Source: Pandoraea anapnoica
GTDB lineage: Bacteria; Pseudomonadota; Gammaproteobacteria; Burkholderiales; Burkholderiaceae
Direction of reading: 5' to 3'
Length of the DNA: 64,000 nt
NCBI RefSeq assembly: GCF_902459765.1
Contig: NZ_CABPSP010000001.1
Location: forward strand, 186,001 to 250,000
Under the pieces are notes generated by a model, which was given only the letters and a program-made list of their open reading frames with translations, made no database searches and had not been told where the DNA came from. A program made the position numbers and the translations under genes. Positions 56,981 to 64,000 of this stretch are shown here, piece by piece. Each line of letters opens with the position of its first letter. Within the stretch, counting starts at the first letter, position 1.

Positions 56981-57915
56981 TGAGCGAACCTATCGTGCGC
57001 GATACTGCCAACACCGCTGCGGTCTCGTCGCCGCTGGCCCAGAGCGATGTGCTGTTCGGCGCGTCGGCCGGGTGCCCGCCGGTGTCGTCGACGTTACCGG
57101 GCGAAGCCGAGCCGGTCATCGAAGTTCGCGATCTCACGAAGCGCTACGGCACACACACGATTCACGAACATCTGGACCTCACCGTGCGTCAAAGCGAGAT
57201 CATTGCGCTGGTCGGCGGGTCGGGGTCGGGCAAGACCACGCTGATTCGGCAGATCATCGGTCTCGAAGGGCCAACCAGCGGCCATATCAGCATCTTCGGA
57301 CACGACATCACGATGATCGACCGGCGCACGGCGCATCTGCTGCGCCGTCGCTCGGGCATGTTGTTTCAGCGCGGCGCGCTGTTTTCCGCGATGACGGTGT
57401 TCGACAACATCGCGCAACCGCTGCGCGAGCTGCATACACTCTCGGAAGATTTGATTCGCGATGTGGTGATGTACAAGCTGGAGATGGTCGGGTTGTCGGG
57501 GCGCATGGCCAATCGCATGCCGTCGGAATTGTCGGGCGGCATGATCAAACGTGTCGGCATTGCGCGCGCCATCGCACTGGAGCCGGAGCTGCTGTTCCTC
57601 GACGAACCGACGGCCGGGCTCGATCCGCAGGCGTCGGACGAGTTCGTGGACATGGTGCGTGGCCTTCACCGCTCGCTCGGCCTGACGGTCGTAATGGTCA
57701 CCCACGATCTCGACACGGTGATGATGCTGGCGACCCGTGTGGCGGTGCTGGCCGATCGCAAGGTGCTCGTGAACGCGCCGGTCGAAGATGTGGTGCGTGT
57801 CGATCACCCGTTCATTCACAGCTTCTTCCTCGGTGAGCGCGGTAGACGCGCGTTGCTGGCTTTGCCTGCGGCACGGCGCGCCAAGATTTCGGAGTTACTC
57901 GACGATGGAAAATAA
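56980..57915 (+). CDS. ABC transporter ATPase, MlaF family
   Basis: 311 residues. Walker A GGSGSGKTT is at residues 79-87, the signature is ELSGGMIKRVGIARA, and Walker B LLFLDEPTAGLDP. The first ~45 residues are an unusual extension with no similarity to the ABC domain. It energises the permease encoded just upstream. Start and stop are overlapped by both neighbours (TGATG before; the mce gene begins at 57905, 11 bases inside). Confidence 0.92.
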   Translation: MSEPIVRDTANTAAVSSPLAQSDVLFGASAGCPPVSSTLPGEAEPVIEVRDLTKRYGTHTIHEHLDLTVRQSEIIALVGGSGSGKTTLIRQIIGLEGPTSGHISIFGHDITMIDRRTAHLLRRRSGMLFQRGALFSAMTVFDNIAQPLRELHTLSEDLIRDVVMYKLEMVGLSGRMANRMPSELSGGMIKRVGIARAIALEPELLFLDEPTAGLDPQASDEFVDMVRGLHRSLGLTVVMVTHDLDTVMMLATRVAVLADRKVLVNAPVEDVVRVDHPFIHSFFLGERGRRALLALPAARRAKISELLDDGK

Positions 57916-58870
57916 ATCGCACGCTTTCATGGCGGGCCTCTTCACACTGGCATTGCTCGCTGCCGTCGCCGCTTCGGTGTACTGGTTCAATCGCGACAAC
58001 CGCGTTCGTGTGCCTTACGACCTGGTCTCGCGCACCAACGTGACGGGCCTCAATCCGGAGTCGGCCGTGCGTTATCGCGGTCTGGGCGTCGGCAAGGTCG
58101 AGTCGATCAAGTTTGATCCCCGCACGCCGGGTCAGATCCTGATTCGCATCCTCGTGAACGAAGGCACGCCGATGACCAAGTCGACGTTCGCCACGCTCAG
58201 TTATCAGGGCGTGACGGGGCTGGCCTTCGTGCAACTCGATGACGATGGGCATGACCGCACGTTGCTGTCTTCGTCCGAGACACAGGTCGCGCAATTGCGT
58301 TTGCGTCCGAGCTTCGTCGACGAGCTTCAGCGGCGTGGCAACAATCTCGTGCACCAGCTAGAGGAAGCGACGTCGTCGGTCAACAAGTTGCTCGATCCCG
58401 AGAATCGGCAGGCGATCGTCGATTCGATCAATAGTGTGAAGACCGCCGCCCAGAGCGTGAACCGTGTGGCGACGCAACTCGAACCGGTTACCAAACAACT
58501 GCCGGAAACCGTGCGCGAACTGAATGGAACGCTCGCTGGGGCGCATCGTCTGACGAATCAACTGACGGATCCGCAGGGACCGCTGGTGCGTAATCTGGAT
58601 AGCGTGGGACGGGCGGCGGATCAGGCGGCATCGAGCCTTGCGGCGTTCCAGGGCACGATGCAGACGTTCGAAGGTTCGCTGCAACAGGAAGCGCTGCCGC
58701 GTCTGAATCGTCTGTCGGACGATCTGCGCTTCACGTCGCAGGCGGTGGGGCAAGCCGCAGAGACGATCAACCGCAATCCGCGCGCATTGCTCTTCGGCAC
58801 GTCGCCGCCGCCGCCGGGGCCGGGTGAAGCCGGTTTCGCGTGGCCGAGTGGGGCCGGGGCAGGTCAATGA
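57905..58870 (+). CDS. MlaD/MCE-domain substrate-binding protein
   Basis: 321 residues. A membrane anchor (AGLFTLALLAAVAASVYWF) precedes one MCE domain, from about residue 35 to 120 (VPYDLVSRTNVTGLNPESAVRYRGLGVGKVESIKF). A long helical, coiled-coil-like part with repeated T/Q/L residues follows (VKTAAQSVNRVATQLEPVTKQLPETV). It should form the periplasmic lipid-binding ring or tube. It overlaps the ATPase gene. Confidence 0.9.
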   Translation: MENKSHAFMAGLFTLALLAAVAASVYWFNRDNRVRVPYDLVSRTNVTGLNPESAVRYRGLGVGKVESIKFDPRTPGQILIRILVNEGTPMTKSTFATLSYQGVTGLAFVQLDDDGHDRTLLSSSETQVAQLRLRPSFVDELQRRGNNLVHQLEEATSSVNKLLDPENRQAIVDSINSVKTAAQSVNRVATQLEPVTKQLPETVRELNGTLAGAHRLTNQLTDPQGPLVRNLDSVGRAADQAASSLAAFQGTMQTFEGSLQQEALPRLNRLSDDLRFTSQAVGQAAETINRNPRALLFGTSPPPPGPGEAGFAWPSGAGAGQ

Positions 58871-58902
58871 TGCGCGACACCGTCACGCAAGGGGATATCG
58901 AG

Positions 58903-59679
58903 ATGAATAACGGTAAGAGCGGTTTCGTCACGTGGCTGTTCGGTATTGGGGCCGCGCTCGGGACCGCGGCGCTGGTCGCCGGATGCGCCGCACCGACACC
59001 GTCGGGTGCATTGGCGCGCTTCGATCTTGGTCCGCCGACGATTCCTGCGTCGGCTGTGGCCGGTGCGAATGGTGCTGCCGGTGCCAACGCCCCCGCCGCG
59101 GATGTCGCGGCCACCGGTGCGCAGCAACTGTCGCCGCTCAAGGTCGTGGTTAGCGCACCGAGCTGGCTCGACTCGGACATGATCTATTACCGCTTGCCCG
59201 CCAGCGAGGGCGATCAGGCGCGCGTGTATGCGAACAGCCGCTGGCTTGCGTCGCCCGCGAGGCTCTTTGGCGATCGTCTGCGTGCGGCACTGTCCGTCGA
59301 CCGTGCGGTGCTCGCCGCGGGCGACCCGGCGGCGGCCCCCGCGCTGCGCGTCGAGCTTGAAGAGTTCGCGCAGTACTTCGACAGCACGTCGGCCAGTCAT
59401 GGCGTGGTGCAGGTCCGTGCGACGCTGTTCGACGGGCCGAAGCTGCTTGCGCAGACGACGTTGCGCTCCCAAGCCCCCGCCGCCACGGCGGATGCTGCCG
59501 GTGGCGCGCGTGCGCTGGCCACTGCGAGCGATGCGGTGCAGAAGCAGTTGATCCAGTGGCTCGCCGGACGTGTGCCGACCCCTTCGGCAACAACGCGTGC
59601 GCCTGCGCAGTCGCGTGCGTTGCCCGCCACGTCTTCGGCAGGTTCGTCGCCGGTGAGCGCTTCGGCGCCGTCGCGATAG
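58903..59679 (+). CDS. ABC-type transport auxiliary lipoprotein
   Basis: 258 residues from the ATG at 58903 (AAGGGG upstream); the ATG at 58867, overlapping the mce stop, is an alternative. The signal peptide ends in the lipobox LVAGC. The mature part has WLDSDMIYYRLPASEGDQARVYANSRWLASPARLFGDRLRAAL and VELEEFAQYFDS, typical of the PqiC-like lipoprotein that caps Mce systems at the outer membrane. It is the fourth gene of the Mce operon. Confidence 0.85.
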   Translation: MNNGKSGFVTWLFGIGAALGTAALVAGCAAPTPSGALARFDLGPPTIPASAVAGANGAAGANAPAADVAATGAQQLSPLKVVVSAPSWLDSDMIYYRLPASEGDQARVYANSRWLASPARLFGDRLRAALSVDRAVLAAGDPAAAPALRVELEEFAQYFDSTSASHGVVQVRATLFDGPKLLAQTTLRSQAPAATADAAGGARALATASDAVQKQLIQWLAGRVPTPSATTRAPAQSRALPATSSAGSSPVSASAPSR

Positions 59680-59694
59680 CGGGTCGTCTCGCCG

Positions 59695-60867
59695 ATGCCC
59701 GAGCAAGAAGTCAAACCCTGGCAACGACGCGCTTCTCCGCTTACGCGTCAGGCGCTGCTGTGCCTGATTCTGCTGATGGCCTACGCCAGCCTTTATCCGT
59801 TTGAGTTTCAGCGGGCGGCGGTCGGGCCGTTCGACTACCTGTTCGCGCCGCTGCCCCGTTGGATGACGATGTTCGATGTCGTCACCAACGTGCTGGGCTA
59901 CATCCCACTGGGTGTGCTGACCGTATGGGCGTTGCATCCGGCATGGCGCGGCACGCGCGCGGTGTTCGCGGCGTTCGTGCTGGGCACGCTGCTCTCATGC
60001 GGCATGGAGGCGTTGCAGACGTATCTACCCACGCGCGTGGCGTCGAATGTCGATCTCGCGACGAATGCGCTGGGCGCGCTCATTGGCGGTGCGATTGCCG
60101 TACCGCTCACCAGCCCGTTGCTCGATCGCGGATGGCTCCGTCATTTGCGCTTCGCGTGGTTCGAGCGTCATGCGAGCCTGCTGCTCGTGTTGCTGGCGCT
60201 GTGGCCGTGGGCGCAGGCGTACCCGCAGCAGTTTCTCTTTGGCGACGGCGACCTTGTCCGGCAAATCTGGCTCTGGCAGGACCCGGATATCACCGATCTG
60301 GTCCTCGACTGGGTGCCGAAGCTCGGGGAATTGCAGGACTATCTGTCGGCGCTGGATGCCGTTGCGAGCCACGCCCTGTGGGAGACGGTCGTGACGGCGA
60401 GCGGCACGATTCTCGCGGGGTTGCTCGCGACGCTGGCCATGCGTCGCACGGCACCGCGTGTGCCGCTGCTGTGCGCGATGTTCATCAGCGCTTTCGCGAT
60501 CAAGGCGATTGCGGCCGCATGGCAGTTCTCGCCTTCGCAGGCGTTCGACTGGGTGACCGCAGGCGCAATTTACGGATTGGTCGTCGGCGCGCTCGTGCTG
60601 ATCGTCGCCGGGCGCGGGCCGCGTTTTCTGCGGGGCGCCGTTGCGCTCGCGGCGCTGGTCGTCCTGCTCGTCTTCGTCAATCTTCTGCCTGCGAATCCCT
60701 ACTACGAGGCGGCGCTTCAGTCATGGCGTCAGGGGCAGTACGTGCACTTCAACGTGCTGGCTCGCTGGCTCGCATGGACTTGGCCGTATCTCGTGCTGAT
60801 CTACCTACTCGCGATGTTCGACCCGAGCCATCGCGGTCCGGCGCGTCGCGGAGGCAAGCCGGACTGA
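59695..60867 (+). CDS. VanZ-like membrane protein
   Basis: 390 residues, with about ten hydrophobic helices. The N-terminal ~150 residues are the VanZ-like fold (LLMAYASLYPFEFQ, DVVTNVLGYIPLGVL, MEALQTYLPTRVASNVDLATNALGALIGG). The remaining hydrophobic part is of unknown role. VanZ proteins are linked to teicoplanin resistance in enterococci, but the Gram-negative homologues have no known function. It lies 15 bases after the lipoprotein and is probably in the Mce operon. Confidence 0.85.
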   Translation: MPEQEVKPWQRRASPLTRQALLCLILLMAYASLYPFEFQRAAVGPFDYLFAPLPRWMTMFDVVTNVLGYIPLGVLTVWALHPAWRGTRAVFAAFVLGTLLSCGMEALQTYLPTRVASNVDLATNALGALIGGAIAVPLTSPLLDRGWLRHLRFAWFERHASLLLVLLALWPWAQAYPQQFLFGDGDLVRQIWLWQDPDITDLVLDWVPKLGELQDYLSALDAVASHALWETVVTASGTILAGLLATLAMRRTAPRVPLLCAMFISAFAIKAIAAAWQFSPSQAFDWVTAGAIYGLVVGALVLIVAGRGPRFLRGAVALAALVVLLVFVNLLPANPYYEAALQSWRQGQYVHFNVLARWLAWTWPYLVLIYLLAMFDPSHRGPARRGGKPD

Positions 60868-61090
60868 CGCCGACGCGCGCCCGGAAATTCGGCATTTTTT
60901 GCAGGCGCGTCGATGCACCCGCCGGAACGGCGAAATGTCCGTCAAGGCCCGTCCGGTAAGCGTTTTCGGTTGATTTCCCCGCGCCATTGTTTCCAAATTG
61001 GAAATAGCGTATTGGCCGTCTGCCCATTGGTGAGGCCACCCTCGACTCCTAAACTCTCATGTAAGGCGTACTGACACTGGGTGCGCCACG

Positions 61091-61127
61091 ACCGCCCGGC
61101 ATCTACAGGCAGATCCCGGGCGGTTTT
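61091..61127 (+). terminator. possible intrinsic terminator after the VanZ gene
   Basis: ACCGCCCGG (61091-61099) pairs with CCGGGCGGT (61116-61124) across a 16-base loop, followed by TTTCATT. It lies 224 bases after the VanZ stop and immediately before the ribosome-binding site of the MFS gene. Confidence 0.65.
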
Positions 61128-61142
61128 CATTGGGGAGCGAAG

Positions 61143-62684
61143 ATGAGTACCTGGGGATTGATGTTTGCGCACAAGACACGGCAGCGCGTGCTGATGGCTG
61201 TGATCGCGGCGGCCACCGGCATCGAGATGCTGGAGAACGGCATGTTCGTGTTCGCGTCGTCGCATATCGCGGGCGGCGTCGGCGCAGCCCCGGAAGAGTA
61301 CGCCTTCGTTTCTACGCTCTACGCCGTCGCCGGCATTCTCGTCATTCTCAAGCAACGCTGGCTCGCGTCGCGTCTGGGCTATCGCGCGTTTCTGACCGGT
61401 GCGCTCACGCTCATGGCTTTCGGCGCATGGCTGTGTGGCATGGCACACAACCCGGTGGAGCTTGCTGTGGCGCGCTTTGTGCTCGGACTCGGGGCGGGGT
61501 CGCTGTTCACGGCGAGCCGCATTCTGATCAACCTGTGTTTCGCGCCCGAACTGCGGCTGCGTGCGCTGCTGTTCTTCACCTATGGCTTCTTCGGTGCGCA
61601 GATCTCCGCGCCCTTGCTGGCGAGCTATCTCGTCGATCATTTCCTGTGGTCGTCGGTGTTCTTCGCCGTCGTGCCGATTGCGCTCGCCGGGGCACTGGCG
61701 TCGTGGCTCGTCATTCCGGATTTTCGCGAACGTCTGCGCGACGAAGGTGAATTCGAAATGCGCGGCATCGTGTTCTTCGCGGCGGGCGTGCTGTTTGTCG
61801 AAGTCATGATGCAGCGCTCGCGCTTCGACTTCTTCTCCAGCCCGCTGCATCTGCTCGAACTCTGTCTGGTCGGGGCGATCTGCGCCATCGGCTATATGTG
61901 GCATCAGTACTCGCATCACAAGCCGCTGATCGACTTCCGCGTGCTCGTGCGCAACCCCGTGTATGTACTCGGGCTGGGCGGGTACGCGGTGTACTACTTC
62001 TTCTCGTATTCGACGTCTTACCTGTTCCCGATCTATATGCAGCAGGGGCTGAACTGGAGCGTCGAGCACACGGGATATTTGCAAGCGGTGGCGTCGGTGA
62101 CGAGTCTCGTCGTGGCCGTGATTTACACGATGGCGCGCCCGAAGTTCGTGAAGCTCAAACCGTTCGTGCTGCTCGGCTATCTGTGCCTGCTCGGCTACGC
62201 GTTCTTGCTGTCGCAGAGCTATCAAGGCGTGTCGAGTCAGTGGCTGATTCTGCCGATGGTGCTGAGCGGTCTTGGCGGCGTGTTCGCGATGATTCCGATT
62301 GCCGAGATGACGTTTCGCGGCATGGACGAGTACGTCTTCCAGCATGGCTATCAGACGAAGAACATCGTGCGTCAGTTGGTGAGTTCGATGTCGGTGTCCG
62401 TCATGGCCGTACTCATGCAGGACCGTCAGGCCGTCTTCATGCATCAACTGACGCCCGCGATGACGCCGCTGAACCCGGCCTACAACGCGGCCGTCTCGCA
62501 GGCGCAGCAGACGTTCGGCGCAAGTGTCGATGCGACGACGGCGGCGCACATGGCGTCGGCGTGGGTGGGCAATCTCGCGTCGCAACAGGCACTGGTGCTC
62601 TCGTGTGTGAACGTATTCTTCGGCTTCGCATGTCTGGCTGCCTTCTGTGCCTTGTTCATGGCGGTGCAGCGGCGTCTTCGCTGA
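61143..62684 (+). CDS. MFS transporter, drug-exporter-like
   Basis: 513 residues with about 14 hydrophobic segments. The size and layout suggest the DHA2 drug:H+ antiporter group. ARFVLGLGAGSLFTASRILINL resembles the motif C region of antiporters. The N-terminus has no signal peptide. GGGGAGCGAAG precedes the ATG at 61143. No regulator or outer-membrane partner adjoins it. The substrate is unknown. Confidence 0.86.
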   Translation: MSTWGLMFAHKTRQRVLMAVIAAATGIEMLENGMFVFASSHIAGGVGAAPEEYAFVSTLYAVAGILVILKQRWLASRLGYRAFLTGALTLMAFGAWLCGMAHNPVELAVARFVLGLGAGSLFTASRILINLCFAPELRLRALLFFTYGFFGAQISAPLLASYLVDHFLWSSVFFAVVPIALAGALASWLVIPDFRERLRDEGEFEMRGIVFFAAGVLFVEVMMQRSRFDFFSSPLHLLELCLVGAICAIGYMWHQYSHHKPLIDFRVLVRNPVYVLGLGGYAVYYFFSYSTSYLFPIYMQQGLNWSVEHTGYLQAVASVTSLVVAVIYTMARPKFVKLKPFVLLGYLCLLGYAFLLSQSYQGVSSQWLILPMVLSGLGGVFAMIPIAEMTFRGMDEYVFQHGYQTKNIVRQLVSSMSVSVMAVLMQDRQAVFMHQLTPAMTPLNPAYNAAVSQAQQTFGASVDATTAAHMASAWVGNLASQQALVLSCVNVFFGFACLAAFCALFMAVQRRLR

Positions 62685-62840
62685 TCGGTGTCCGGCTGTC
62701 CCGGAATCTTCATTTCCTCATCTCTTCGGTGCCGGGCGCTGAGTGCGCCCGCCGGGGCCGTCCGCAATGCCTGAGCAGGTCGGTTAGAATGCCCGCAACA
62801 CGTCGTTACGTTGCCCATTCCCCCACATAAAAGCACCGAC

Positions 62841-63173
62841 ATGGCCACCACCCAGTCGCAGTACTACAAGCATCACGTGTTCTTCTGTCTCAACCAGCGC
62901 GAAGCGGGCGCCGACCGTCCGTCGTGCGCGAACTGCAACGCGCAGTCGATGCAGGAATACGCCAAGAAGAAGGTCAAGCAACTCGGTCTGGCCGGTCCCG
63001 GTCAGGTGCGTGTGAACAAGGCCGGATGCCTGGACCGCTGCGAGCTGGGGCCGGTCGTCGTGATCTATCCCGAAGGGACCTGGTACACGTATATCGACGA
63101 GACCGATATCGACGAAATCGTCGAGAAGCACCTGGCGAAAGGCGAGATCGTCGAGCGCCTGCTGATCGACTGA
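62841..63173 (+). CDS. thioredoxin-like [2Fe-2S] ferredoxin
   Basis: 110 residues. Conserved cysteines are seen in HHVFFCLNQREAGADRPSCANCNA and KAGCLDRCELGPVVVIYPEGTWY, the pattern of the thioredoxin-fold 2Fe-2S ferredoxins also found in the NuoE subunit. It is a soluble electron carrier; the partner is unknown. The ATG at 62841 was chosen. It lies 63 bases before the hydrolase gene on the same strand. Confidence 0.88.
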   Translation: MATTQSQYYKHHVFFCLNQREAGADRPSCANCNAQSMQEYAKKKVKQLGLAGPGQVRVNKAGCLDRCELGPVVVIYPEGTWYTYIDETDIDEIVEKHLAKGEIVERLLID

Positions 63174-63236
63174 TCGACTGACCGGCCGCATTGTCGACGC
63201 ATGCATGCGGCTTCGCACTCCAGACCTACTTCGCTC

Positions 63237-63875
63237 ATGAACGCTCAGACTGAACGCTTCACCATCGACGGCCCGGTCGGCGCCATCGAAATCGCTATCG
63301 ACCGCCCGGCCGGTGGGTCGGAAAATCTGCGCGGCATCACCCTCGTCGCGCATCCGCATCCGCTGTTCGGCGGCTCGCTCGACAACAAGGTGGCGCAAAC
63401 GCTCGCGCGTGCTTTCGTCCAGCTCGGTTACGCCGTGGTGCGTCCGAACTTCCGTGGCGTGGGTAAGAGCGAAGGCGAACACGACAAAGGCATCGGCGAG
63501 CGCGACGACCTGATGGCCGTCATCGCCTGGATGCGTCAGCAGCCGGGATGGGAAACCCAACCGCTCGCACTCGCGGGCTTCTCTTTCGGCACGTTCGTGC
63601 TTTCGCACGTGGCCAAGGCGCTCGAAGCCGCAGGCACGCCTGCCCAACGTCTGGTGTTCGTCGGCACGGCTGCAAGCAACTGGGACGTGGCCACGGTGCC
63701 TGCCGACACGCTCGTCATCCACGGCGAGAAGGACGACACGGTTCCGCTGCAATCGGTGCTGGACTGGGCGCGTCCGCAAACCTTGCCCGTCGTGGTAATC
63801 CCCGGTGGCGAACACTTTTTCCACGGCCTGTTACCGCTGCTGAAACAGATCGTGGTCGATGCGTGGCGTCATTGA
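63237..63875 (+). CDS. alpha/beta hydrolase
   Basis: 212 residues. The nucleophile elbow is LAGFSFGTFV, the acid lies in HGEKDDTVPLQ, and the histidine in GGEHFFHGLL. RGITLVAHPHPLFGGSLDNKV near the N-terminus is typical of a conserved family of small bacterial hydrolases often found beside the 2Fe-2S ferredoxin gene. The ATG at 63237 is preferred to 63201. The substrate is unknown. Confidence 0.88.
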   Translation: MNAQTERFTIDGPVGAIEIAIDRPAGGSENLRGITLVAHPHPLFGGSLDNKVAQTLARAFVQLGYAVVRPNFRGVGKSEGEHDKGIGERDDLMAVIAWMRQQPGWETQPLALAGFSFGTFVLSHVAKALEAAGTPAQRLVFVGTAASNWDVATVPADTLVIHGEKDDTVPLQSVLDWARPQTLPVVVIPGGEHFFHGLLPLLKQIVVDAWRH

Positions 63876-63882
63876 TACATCT

Positions 63883-63955
63883 GGCCCGAATTTCGGGCCG
63901 TTTCGTCTGACAGCGACCTGCTTCGCTGGGGACGTCGGATGGCGACGGGTATAAT
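63883..63955 (+). promoter_or_regulatory. weak hairpin and a TATAAT box after the last gene
   Basis: GGCCCG and CGGGCC (63883-63899) form a short stem followed by GTTTCG, a weak terminator for the hydrolase gene. TATAAT at 63950-63955 could be the -10 box of a plus-strand gene starting beyond the window edge, but no clear -35 box at 16-18 bases was found. Confidence 0.3.
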
Positions 63956-64000
63956 TCGCCTCTGAACCTTGTCGTGCCGTGTCGGGTCTATTTCTCCGGA

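Overview
The window is GC-rich, densely coded, and carries a gene set typical of Burkholderiales: a two-gene MetH, PhaM, a DUF3567-like protein, a Burkholderia-type trimeric porin, CoaX beside a biotin ligase, and an Mce/Mla operon. Pandoraea or a close Burkholderiaceae relative is my best guess. That is an inference from gene content, since there is no rRNA in the window. I see no tRNA, CRISPR array, prophage or intact insertion sequence.

Layout. 0-4 kb: a repetitive, AT-richer start without a clear gene, a porin, and a divergent pair of a 3-hydroxyisobutyrate-dehydrogenase-like oxidoreductase and an AraC regulator. 4-23 kb: a long minus-strand block in which the leucine/isovalerate (liu) genes are interleaved with a complete bioA-bioF-bioD-bioB biotin operon. 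In transcription order it runs thioesterase, liuA, aceK, beta-carbonic anhydrase, thiolase, SDR, HCCA-isomerase/DsbA-like, ychJ, liuB, liuC, bioA, bioF, bioD, bioB, liuD. A MerR regulator resembling LiuR and a divergent metallo-hydrolase close the block, and two TTTACGT..ACGT-type palindromes flank the regulator. The carboxylase (LiuB/LiuD), its cofactor supply (biotin), a possible bicarbonate supply (carbonic anhydrase) and, elsewhere in the window, the biotin ligase BirA all bear on one reaction. HMG-CoA lyase is not in the window.

23-41 kb: an MHS-type transporter, a repeat-rich lipoprotein, an SDR, dsbA, a SPOR (FtsN-like) protein, argS, small conserved proteins, an MgtC-type protein, the split metH pair, a rhodanese, an enol-lactonase-like hydrolase, a DUF3108-like protein, and an IclR regulator divergent from a fumarylacetoacetase-family gene.

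41.5-42.1 kb: a 558-base intergenic region full of inverted repeats. It ends in a 264-base element bounded by 29-base inverted repeats and foldable into a three-armed structure, placed immediately before the ribosome-binding site of an orphan LivK-type binding protein. This is the most unusual DNA in the window.

43-64 kb: an enoyl-CoA hydratase, phaM, a patatin-like lipase, an AraC regulator, a LysE exporter, an NTF2-like protein and a chalcone-isomerase-like secreted protein. Then come a palindrome-rich 716-base gap before a diiron ferritin/desaturase-like gene, rfaE2-asparaginase, birA-coaX-SPOR, a four-gene Mce transport operon followed by VanZ, an MFS transporter, a thioredoxin-like 2Fe-2S protein and an alpha/beta hydrolase.
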